Assembly: GCA_021779415.1 (NCBI GenBank)
Contig: JAJYAS010000063.1
Location: 1-10,303, forward strand
Length of the DNA: 10,303 bases
From: Bacillota bacterium
Lineage (GTDB): Bacteria > Bacillota_B > Desulfitobacteriia > Desulfitobacteriales > Desulfitobacteriaceae
Direction: 5' to 3'
Part shown: positions 1 to 5,062 of the stretch, one piece after another
Layout: every line of letters begins with the position of its first letter
How positions within the stretch are numbered: position 1 is the stretch's first letter
Made by a program: the position numbers and the translations under genes
The notes under the pieces: model-generated
Databases searched by the model: none
What the model was told of the DNA's origin: nothing
Seen by the model: the letters and a program-made list of their open reading frames with translations, nothing else

Positions 1-1284
1 CGTAGTGAAGAAGGGCAGTCCAATATTCTCCTGAAGCTCAAGAGGGATTCCATGACCCTGGTCACATACAATAAGTTTGACTGACTTATGATCGTCTACA
101 GTTATTAACTTAACGATTCCCTTAGCTCGCGTAGCTTCTAATCCATTTTTCACCAAGTTCAGGACCACTTGCTTTATTTCATCTTCATCGAGCATTGTTT
201 TAGACACACTCTTCAGTTCAACCTCAATTATTTTACCTTCTTCTAATGCTTGGGCTTCAATGAGGGGCAAGACACTTTTAATAATGTCATTAAGGTTCTG
301 TAATTGTAAATCCGTAGGTTTTGTTCTCGACAAAGAAAGAAACTCCGTTATGATTTGATTTGCCCTATTAAGTTCGTCAATCATTAATGTGAAATGATCC
401 TGATAAGGTAGCACTCCTTCCTTTGCTTGAAGAAATTGGAGAAAGCCCTTGATCGTTTGTAAAGGATTACGGATTTCATGAGCAATGCTCGCTGACAACT
501 GTCCCAGAATGTTAAGATGCTCAAGTTTTATGAGTTCTTTTTGGTATCTTAAATTGTCAGTAAGATCGATTCCTATTTCTAATCGACAAGGCTTTCCATT
601 AATACTAATGGATTCAGATGATAGAATGATACTTTTGTACTCATTTAATCTAGTTTTAACGGATATTACCCTACTCAATGTGTTATTTTCATAGTGTTGT
701 ATCTGTGTTCTTGAAGGCTGGTTATCATCCGTCGAAAATACTTCTTCTTTTGTCTTTCCTATAATTTCATTGAGTGCATACCCGAAAAATTCGGCGTAAC
801 TCTCATTAACACTAATATATTGGTTATTATCAAGTGAAATGATTGACATAAGTGCATGGCTATTCCTAAACACTGCCGAAAACCTTTCCTCTGCACTCAA
901 TAATTCATTTTGAGTATGTTTAATATGAGAAATATCTTTAAAGAACGCAACAATATAATCACCCATCATACAAAGAGTCAAGCCGAACCATCTCTTAGAA
1001 GTAGCTCCGCAAAATTCAAAATTGATCTCTTTCCTGTCATTCTTAATCTTGTACATGGCATTAAATAAAGTTGTATTAATATATTGAGGGGAAATTTCCC
1101 AATAAGGCTTACTCATCATATATTCCCTTGGATAAAGGAAAATCTGTTCCGCCTTAGAATTCATTTTAACAATACAGTACCTTTCGTCTAAAACTACGCA
1201 GGCATCAGGAATACTGTCAAATAAATGCGATGATAATAGTTCATTCAAATTTGGTTTAACGGTCTCTAAATTCACTATTGTCAT
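1..1284 (-). CDS. PAS-domain sensor histidine kinase, C-terminus cut by window edge
   Basis: The frame is open from an ATG at 1284 to the left edge (428 codons, no stop). An in-frame TGA lies about 18 bases before the ATG, with no other start between; the ribosome binding site is weak (a GAAAAGAG stretch). Residues ~18-128 and ~140-262 look like two PAS sensor domains (the second contains SVNESYAEFFGYALNEIIGK). Residues ~259-325 form the HisKA dimerisation domain, with the phospho-acceptor His269 in ASIAHEIRNPL. The HATPase_c domain follows, with N-box Asn380 (QVVLNLVKNGLEA), G1 box DQGHGI and the start of the F-box (PFFTT), where the window ends. No transmembrane segment is visible, so it is probably a cytoplasmic kinase of the type related to sporulation kinases KinA/KinE (family inference). 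No response regulator lies in the window, so its partner is unknown. Confidence 0.93.
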   Translation of the reverse strand, partial: MTIVNLETVKPNLNELLSSHLFDSIPDACVVLDERYCIVKMNSKAEQIFLYPREYMMSKPYWEISPQYINTTLFNAMYKIKNDRKEINFEFCGATSKRWFGLTLCMMGDYIVAFFKDISHIKHTQNELLSAEERFSAVFRNSHALMSIISLDNNQYISVNESYAEFFGYALNEIIGKTKEEVFSTDDNQPSRTQIQHYENNTLSRVISVKTRLNEYKSIILSSESISINGKPCRLEIGIDLTDNLRYQKELIKLEHLNILGQLSASIAHEIRNPLQTIKGFLQFLQAKEGVLPYQDHFTLMIDELNRANQIITEFLSLSRTKPTDLQLQNLNDIIKSVLPLIEAQALEEGKIIEVELKSVSKTMLDEDEIKQVVLNLVKNGLEATRAKGIVKLITVDDHKSVKLIVCDQGHGIPLELQENIGLPFFTT

Positions 1285-1371
1285 TAAATCACTCTTTTCT
1301 AGTCAGCTTAGTGGTATCTTATACCAAAGCACTCTAGAAAGCTGTCGATTCTTGCGGAAAAGAATTGTTTT

Positions 1372-1767
1372 TTAATAGTGCACTGGTTTTCCCTTCATTA
1401 TAGTCGGTCTCTTAACGAACAACTTTTTCAGATCATCAAGAAGGGCATAGATGACGGGTACAACGAACAGGGTCAAGAGAGTGGATGTTATTAGCCCTCC
1501 AATGACCGCATAGACCATTGGTGCACGCATTTCCGTACCAGTTCCTTTGGCCACTGCCAGCGGAATCATGCCAAAGATCATGGCCAAAGTCGTCATCAAG
1601 ATTGGACGCAAACGGATCGTACCCGCGTCGACTAAAGCTTCATTCCGTTCAACTCCCTCCTTACGTCTCTGCAAGGCGAAATCGATTAACAGAATGGCAT
1701 TTTTCGCAACTAAACCCATGAGCATGATAATTCCGATCAGGGATACAATACTCAGTTCAGTCCCTGT
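1372..1767 (-). pseudogene. RND (AcrB/HAE1-type) efflux pump, C-terminal remnant
   Basis: About 131 residues match the C-terminal end of RND multidrug/metal efflux transporters, which are normally ~1000-1050 residues. Homology begins at TGTELSIVSLIGIIMLMG, equivalent to AcrB transmembrane segment 10, and runs through VAKNAILLIDFA, the LRPILMTTLAMIFGMIP region and the last membrane helix (LLTLFVVPVIYALLDDL) to a natural-looking basic tail. The region before TGTELS, including the porter domains and the N-terminal repeat, is missing. The frame is closed by a TAA at 1795-1797, after only nine residues of unrelated sequence that come from the neighbouring fragment in another frame. The first ATG (1725) would give 117 residues but has no sensible function. 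This is a deletion remnant rather than a working gene. Confidence 0.85.
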
Positions 1768-1868
1768 TATATAGTTTTGTCCTGTGCGATAAAATTAACA
1801 AAATATTGAGCAACTTTCAACATTTCCTGATCTTGATGCCACATCATTTCGGGATGAAACTGTATCCC
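1767..1868 (-). pseudogene. Glutamine amidotransferase-like (peptidase C26/PuuD-type) C-terminal fragment
   Basis: Read on the minus strand, codons from about 1868 down to a TAA at 1767-1769 spell HGIQFHPEMMWHQDQEML followed by KVAQYFVNFIAQDKTI. The G(I/V)QFHPE block carries the catalytic His and Glu of class-I glutamine amidotransferase folds, and the spacing to a short C-terminal helix and stop matches gamma-glutamyl-gamma-aminobutyrate hydrolases and relatives. Nothing upstream of this block (the RCLQLS codons beyond 1868) resembles the family. So only ~34 of the usual ~240 residues survive, without the nucleophile Cys. Its stop codon overlaps the first base of RND homology. The plus-strand open frame starting at TTG 1806 crosses this stretch in antisense, so that frame's first ~20 residues are not real protein. 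Confidence is good for the motif and moderate for the exact family. Confidence 0.72.
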
Positions 1869-2018
1869 CATGGCTTAACTGAAGGCATCGTTCGAGGGTT
1901 ACTTAGAGACTTAGAAGTGAAAGGATATCTCATGGTTCGTCGGGGAAGAAAGGGTCTCTCTCTGACTTCCGCCGGTTCTCAAGTTGTGAGGGTACAACAT
2001 ACAGAAGCTCAATCCTAA
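1869..2018 (+). pseudogene. Winged-helix transcriptional regulator, C-terminal remnant
   Basis: About 49 plus-strand residues, beginning near HGLTEGIVRGLLRDLEVKGY and continuing LMVRRGRKGLSLTSAG, look like the recognition helix and wing of a winged-helix DNA-binding domain: helix, then a basic beta-hairpin, then the LT.AG ending common in such regulators. The open frame extends back to a TTG at 1806, but that part lies antisense to the amidotransferase fragment and has no ribosome binding site, so the true N-terminal part has been lost. It ends with TAA at 2016-2018, directly touching the stop codon of the convergent chromate-transporter gene. The family cannot be named from so little sequence. 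It may be a former regulator of a neighbour, but that is speculation. Confidence 0.45.
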
Positions 2019-2546
2019 TCACCAATGGATCGAGAAAAGAATTCCAGCTGCCATTGAACCCATAATTACAAAACCATAATTAAACCGTTTCTTAATAGCC
2101 AGGACCGTTACCACAATGACAATCACGGATTGCCAAATGGAATGAACGGCTGGTTTACCCAACGATATTGCCACGTTAAGAATAAGTCCTACCATGATCG
2201 GTAACATCCCGTGCATGATAGACTGAGTAATTTGGTTGTTGCGGATTTTGAGGTAAAACTTCTCTAAAAGGTACATCGCTGTTAGTGATGGAAAAAAAAT
2301 CGCCAGGGTTGACACCAATGCTCCCATAATGCCCGCCACCTTATACCCAATAAAGGTGGCACTGATAGCGACCGGTCCTGGGGTAATTTGCCCTAAGGCA
2401 ATGGCTGCAGAAAACTGCGAATAAGTAAGCCAATGATTTTTCCCCACTGCCAAATCATGCATCAGAGGAATCATTGCAAAACCGCCGCCAAACCCAAAAA
2501 ATCCTATCTTCAAAAAAGAAACTGCCAATAAAAGCAAACTCTCCAT
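2019..2546 (-). CDS. Chromate transporter CHR family, second half-size subunit
   Basis: A 175-residue, very hydrophobic CHR-family (ChrA) single-domain protein. The N-terminal signature FLKIGFFGFGGGFAMIPLMH lies at residues 11-30, followed by a WLT motif and an ITPGPVAISATFIGYKVAG block. The rest is about five membrane segments. The frame is open up to 2690, but the start at ATG 2546 is chosen because AAAGGAGG sits about 10 bases ahead of it and the conserved domain begins right after. The longer version would overlap the upstream gene with an unconserved 48-residue tail. It forms a pair with the gene at 2623-3210 (76-bp gap). In Bacillus subtilis such pairs (Chr3N/Chr3C, ywrB/ywrA) act together in chromate export with opposite membrane topology, and the same role is inferred here. 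Its TGA abuts the TAA of the convergent remnant, leaving no terminator. Confidence 0.9.
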   Translation of the reverse strand: MESLLLLAVSFLKIGFFGFGGGFAMIPLMHDLAVGKNHWLTYSQFSAAIALGQITPGPVAISATFIGYKVAGIMGALVSTLAIFFPSLTAMYLLEKFYLKIRNNQITQSIMHGMLPIMVGLILNVAISLGKPAVHSIWQSVIVIVVTVLAIKKRFNYGFVIMGSMAAGILFSIHW

Positions 2547-2622
2547 AGTTTCCACGCCTCCTTTCTCTTCTCTTTTTTCAAATGCGTTCATCATTCCATG
2601 CTGTCGCCAAGGGGCAATGGAT

Positions 2623-3210
2623 CTAATGAGCACTATTGTTTCTGAAATAAACTCTCTCGACCAGAAATTTCGTTGCTCCGGACGCTCCACCCAATAGTAC
2701 TAACCATATGGGATTAACTCCGGTGAAGAGACTCAGCAAGAAGGCCGAAGCCCCACTGGCATAATAATACCAACGCTGGGGTAGTTTTCTGACTAGTTTC
2801 CACACCACCGCCAGCATCAATCCCACTACTCCAGCCGTCAATCCTTCCATTGCCCCATTTAGCACGGGATTATGCTGCCAAGTAAAAAAAAGGCTGGCTA
2901 ACAATAAGATGAGAAAAAAAGAGGGCATGATAAGCGCTGCCGTGGCTAGAAGCATTGTTTTTATTCCTCCCAAGCGGAAGGCAATGCCCGACAATATATT
3001 GACTGTTAAGGCCCCAGGGGCCATTTGCGCTATGGAAAGCATATCTTGATAGCCCTGCTCTGTAAGCCAGTGGTGTTTTTCCACTAACTCAGAGTGAATT
3101 AGATTAATTACAGCATAACCACCGCCAAACCCGATGGTACCTATTTTTAAGTAGACTAAGGCTACTTCTCGCCAAGAGACATTTAATTCATTATTCTCAT
3201 ACATTTCCAA
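2623..3210 (-). CDS. Chromate transporter CHR family, first half-size subunit
   Basis: A 195-residue single-domain CHR protein and the promoter-proximal member of the chromate pair. The signature YLKIGTIGFGGGYAVINLIH lies around residues 20-39, then the WLT motif and the APGALTVNILSGIAFRLGG block, then several membrane helices (IMPSFFLILLLASLFF; GLMLAVVWKLV; GASAFLLSLF). Start choice: TTG at 3210 lies 7 bases after a strong AGGAGGT, while the in-frame ATG at 3204 would be 13 bases away, so TTG is more likely; the two differ by two residues. The two subunits share the same N-terminal signature but differ elsewhere, as expected for old duplicates that now work as a heteromer. Likely role: chromate (or related oxyanion) efflux through the cytoplasmic membrane, driven by the membrane potential in the known family. 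Confidence 0.9.
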   Translation of the reverse strand: MEMYENNELNVSWREVALVYLKIGTIGFGGGYAVINLIHSELVEKHHWLTEQGYQDMLSIAQMAPGALTVNILSGIAFRLGGIKTMLLATAALIMPSFFLILLLASLFFTWQHNPVLNGAMEGLTAGVVGLMLAVVWKLVRKLPQRWYYYASGASAFLLSLFTGVNPIWLVLLGGASGATKFLVERVYFRNNSAH

Positions 3211-3290
3211 AGTCCGACCTCCTTCTAACCCACTATCATCTTTTAATTTGTTCTTATAACCAACATTCTAAACACCAGGACACTGGGAGA

Positions 3291-3351
3291 GGAAACACGG
3301 GGACAGGTACGTCTTTCTTTTATGAAACAACGTACCTGTCCCCGTGTTTCC
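3291..3351. repeat. REP-like hairpin, 22-bp perfect inverted repeat
   Basis: Arms 3291-3312 and 3330-3351 are perfect reverse complements (the core reads GGGGACAGGTACGT on the left arm), separated by 17 bases. The loop can form a further small TTTC/GAAA stem. Outside the arms the similarity continues imperfectly (GGGAG... against ...GTTCCC). It has no U-tract on either side, so it is not a standard terminator. Palindromic units with GACAGGTAC/GTACCTGTC cores are, to my knowledge, dispersed in many Firmicute genomes and often linked to REP-associated Y1 transposases. No transposase gene lies here. It sits between the chromate operon promoter region and the flavodoxin terminator. Confidence 0.75.
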
Positions 3352-3493
3352 CTAGTTCCCTTTACATTGACTAGTTCCTCACTACATCAGAATACCTAGC
3401 AACTCATCTGAGGTATATGTCGTTTTTTGTACCATTATAGCATAATTGCATAGAAATTGGCATATCGTCGCTACAAGCAAGGGCAAACAGAGA

Positions 3494-3539
3494 GACTATA
3501 AAATCCCACGGATCTTCTAGTCCGTGGGATTTTATAGTC
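3494..3539 (-). terminator. Rho-independent terminator of the flavodoxin gene (bidirectional form)
   Basis: The perfect 19-bp arms at 3494-3512 and 3521-3539 have an 8-base loop. The GC core (CCCACGGA/TCCGTGGG) is flanked by an A-rich stretch on one side and TTTTAT on the other, so each strand shows a stem followed by a T-rich stretch. It lies 18 bp beyond the flavodoxin stop codon and best serves that minus-strand gene. It would also stop plus-strand read-through. Confidence 0.85.
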
Positions 3540-3556
3540 AACATTGAAGAGACCGT

Positions 3557-4042
3557 TTAGTCGAACAGTTCAACTGTCTTTTTAGCTATCCTTTCCCCAA
3601 ATATTCTTGCCCTTTCTTTTTGGCCTTCATCCCCCTCTTGAATGCATACAGGACCATAGTGAATAAAAGGCTGCCCCTCTGCAGCACCAGACGAATAGAC
3701 CAACATCCCTTTTACCAGCAACTCTGCAATCAGAGCTAACTCTGCTACTTCTGCTCCACCACCGACATAATTTGCTGTAGCAAAAACGGCCCCTAGTTTT
3801 CCGCCAAACTTGAAAGTTCTTGCTGTATCCAACCATTGTTTTATTTGCCATGAAAAAGTGCCCGCGATCGTTGGTGACCCAAAGATAACTGTTTTGGCCT
3901 CGGTTAAGAATTCATCATCAACTTCTTCGATGGACATACATTTTGCTTCGACATTTTCAATTATGTTCGCACCTTGCGCAATGAGTTCTGCTACCTTTTT
4001 GGTATTTCCAGTCTTACTGTGATAAACAATGGCGATTTTCAC
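3557..4042 (-). CDS. Flavodoxin-family FMN protein (WrbA/flavodoxin-like fold)
   Basis: A 161-residue protein of normal length for short-chain flavodoxins. The N-terminal strand and FMN phosphate loop are clear: residues 2-14 read KIAIVYHSKTGNT. The following loops are GSPTIAGTFSWQIKQWLD (isoalloxazine/phosphate contacts) and FATANYVGGGAE, as in NAD(P)H:quinone oxidoreductase-like flavodoxins. Start choice: GTG at 4042, preceded by AAGGAGG about 9 bases upstream. The frame extends to an ATG at 4084, but that start lies inside the palindrome, has no ribosome binding site and adds 14 unconserved residues. Likely role: FMN-dependent electron carrier or reductase in the cytoplasm; partner unknown. 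It is transcribed alone, with its own promoter/operator (4071-4095) and terminator (3494-3539). Confidence 0.9.
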   Translation of the reverse strand: MKIAIVYHSKTGNTKKVAELIAQGANIIENVEAKCMSIEEVDDEFLTEAKTVIFGSPTIAGTFSWQIKQWLDTARTFKFGGKLGAVFATANYVGGGAEVAELALIAELLVKGMLVYSSGAAEGQPFIHYGPVCIQEGDEGQKERARIFGERIAKKTVELFD

Positions 4043-4065
4043 AGAAAATCCCCTCCTTCCATACA

Positions 4066-4106
4066 CTATCTTACCACTATTCATAATAGTGGTAAAACTT
4101 ATACCT
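4066..4106 (-). promoter_or_regulatory. Probable flavodoxin promoter with overlapping palindromic operator
   Basis: A perfect inverted repeat with 11-bp arms TTACCACTATT (4071-4081) and AATAGTGGTAA (4085-4095) surrounds the 3-bp centre CAT. On the minus strand a TTTACC -35-like box and a TAAGAT -10-like box with 17-bp spacing fall within and at the edges of the palindrome, just ahead of the ribosome binding site. Such placement suggests a dimeric repressor that blocks transcription of the flavodoxin gene. The regulator is not in the window. The promoter boxes are weak matches; the palindrome itself is certain. Confidence 0.6.
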
Positions 4107-4121
4107 AATGCGGGTCAAGGG

Positions 4122-4145
4122 GGCGGCAAAGGTTGCCTCCTTTTT
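4122..4145 (+). terminator. Terminator-like hairpin reading on the plus strand, with no gene assigned
   Basis: The stem GG-c-GGCAA / TTGCC-t-CC with loop AGG (4122-4140) is followed by TTTTT at 4141-4145 on the plus strand. No plus-strand gene ends here. On the minus strand the same hairpin lies 23 bp after the stop of the beta-helix gene but lacks a T-tract, so it could be a poor terminator for that gene or stop antisense transcription. Confidence 0.45.
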
Positions 4146-4167
4146 ATACTCTCGCACGGAAAATACT

Positions 4168-4698
4168 CTAGTATTTGATCTCTTTTAATCCTTGTTTGCA
4201 GCGAGGCGACAAACCAATATAGTAGGAGGTTGCCTCTTCCAGGGTCTTCTTCATTTCCTCCGATACATCCCCGATTATTTTCGCTGGCACTCCCACAACT
4301 AGTTTGTGGGGTGGAATTACTCTATTTTCTGTTACCACAGCCCCAGCTCCAATACAGCAACCCTCGCCAATTTCGGTTCGGTCCATGATTATTGATCCCA
4401 TTCCTACAAATACGTGTTCCCCCAAGGTAGTTGAATGCAAAATTGCACCATGCCCAATATGACTCCGGACGCCCAATTTCGCTGTTCCCCCTACACCGAC
4501 ATGAATGACGCAGTTCTCCTGAATGTTAGAATCACGACCGATTACGATCTGGCCCCAGTCCCCTCTAATGCGGGCCCCTGCACCTACATAACAACCTTCT
4601 CCTAGAATGACCTTTCCAATAATTGTTGCCTCAGGGTGTATAAAACTACCCTCCCCAATCAACGGTTTATTTCCTTCAAATTCAAATATTCCCAACAC
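4168..4698 (-). CDS. Gamma-carbonic-anhydrase-like / PaaY-CaiE-YrdA family left-handed beta-helix protein
   Basis: A 176-residue protein built of hexapeptide repeats (IGEGSF IHPEAT IIGKVI LGEGCY VGAGAR and so on) that form a left-handed beta-helix, ending in a C-terminal helix. The gamma-carbonic-anhydrase metal site is intact: His66 (CVIHVG), His83 and His88 (GHGAILH), plus Arg45/Asp47 (RGD) and Gln60. The extra acidic proton-shuttle residues of archaeal Cam are not evident, as in the YrdA/PaaY branch, whose members bind zinc and show carbonic anhydrase or thioesterase activity. The biological substrate here is unknown. Start choice: GTG 4698 follows GAGGAGG by only ~4 bases, while the next codon, TTG 4695, has better spacing (~7); the N-terminus is uncertain by one residue. 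It is separate from the flavodoxin gene downstream (125-bp gap containing that gene's promoter). Confidence 0.88.
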   Translation of the reverse strand: MLGIFEFEGNKPLIGEGSFIHPEATIIGKVILGEGCYVGAGARIRGDWGQIVIGRDSNIQENCVIHVGVGGTAKLGVRSHIGHGAILHSTTLGEHVFVGMGSIIMDRTEIGEGCCIGAGAVVTENRVIPPHKLVVGVPAKIIGDVSEEMKKTLEEATSYYIGLSPRCKQGLKEIKY

Positions 4699-4798
4699 AG
4701 CCCCTCCTCACCAACATTTCTCCACATATGGACCCGACGCAGAACACGACATTCCTCCGTTCCCAATTCAGATTCACCTTTTATTGAACCTATTCTCT

Positions 4799-4825
4799 AA
4801 TAATGAATACATTACTTTCATTATT
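4799..4825. repeat. Short perfect inverted repeat upstream of the beta-helix gene
   Basis: The arms AATAATGAA (4799-4807) and TTCATTATT (4817-4825) are perfect reverse complements around a 9-bp spacer, about 100 bp ahead of the GTG start at 4698. This could be an operator or a small hairpin in the leader. It is AT-rich and short enough to occur by chance. The rest of 4699-4860 shows no convincing promoter boxes. Confidence 0.35.
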
Positions 4826-4934
4826 TAATTGTTGCCGGTTCCTCCCGAATTACCATGTATTTCATAAATTAATTTGAAGGACAATTACATATTTTGTCGA
4901 ATATGTAATGTTATATCGACGAAAGGGAAGTGAA

Positions 4935-5045
4935 AGCTGAATCTAGGTATACCTAGAGCGGGGGATCTTTTATGGGGGTGAAACGCGCACATCCGCGTCG
5001 GGCTTACACCTTTTTGCCCGAATCCGTCAACTAACCTCGTAAGCT
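4935..5045 (+). promoter_or_regulatory. Cyclic-di-AMP riboswitch (ydaO/yuaA class)
   Basis: Hallmarks of the ydaO/yuaA element appear in order. AGCTGAATC is followed by a hairpin (TCTAGG TATA CCTAGA); then come GCGGGGGATC and GGGGGTGAAAC, a variable stem (CGCG...CGCG), a GGGC/GCCC hairpin (5000-5019), the conserved CCGAATCCGTCAACTAACC block and the closing CTCGTAAGCT. The layout can be overlaid on the Bacillus subtilis ydaO leader. Known members bind cyclic di-AMP, usually switch expression off, and often precede wall hydrolases and potassium/osmolyte transporters; the gene behind it is a wall hydrolase. The element ends at 5045, the ribosome binding site begins about 5049 and the ATG is at 5063, so no separate terminator fits between them. 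Confidence 0.9.
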
Positions 5046-5062
5046 AAGAAAGGTAAGAAAAT

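Noticed and set aside
485..694. Plus-strand open frame of 69 codons
   Set aside because: Lies antisense within the histidine kinase, whose minus-strand frame is conserved and continuous; no ribosome binding site.
1348..1373. Hairpin ATTCTT-GCGGAA-AAGAAT followed by TTTTTT on the plus strand
   Set aside because: The stem is only six mostly A/T pairs and no plus-strand gene ends here, so it is not convincing as a terminator.
2547..2690. Longer N-terminus for the second chromate subunit, overlapping the first gene
   Set aside because: A strong AAAGGAGG directly precedes ATG 2546, and the extra 48 residues do not resemble CHR proteins.
4896..4920. GTCGAATAT...ATATCGAC inverted repeat before the riboswitch as promoter or operator
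   Set aside because: Interrupted by an unpaired A, AT-rich, and no -35/-10 pair with acceptable spacing could be placed around it.
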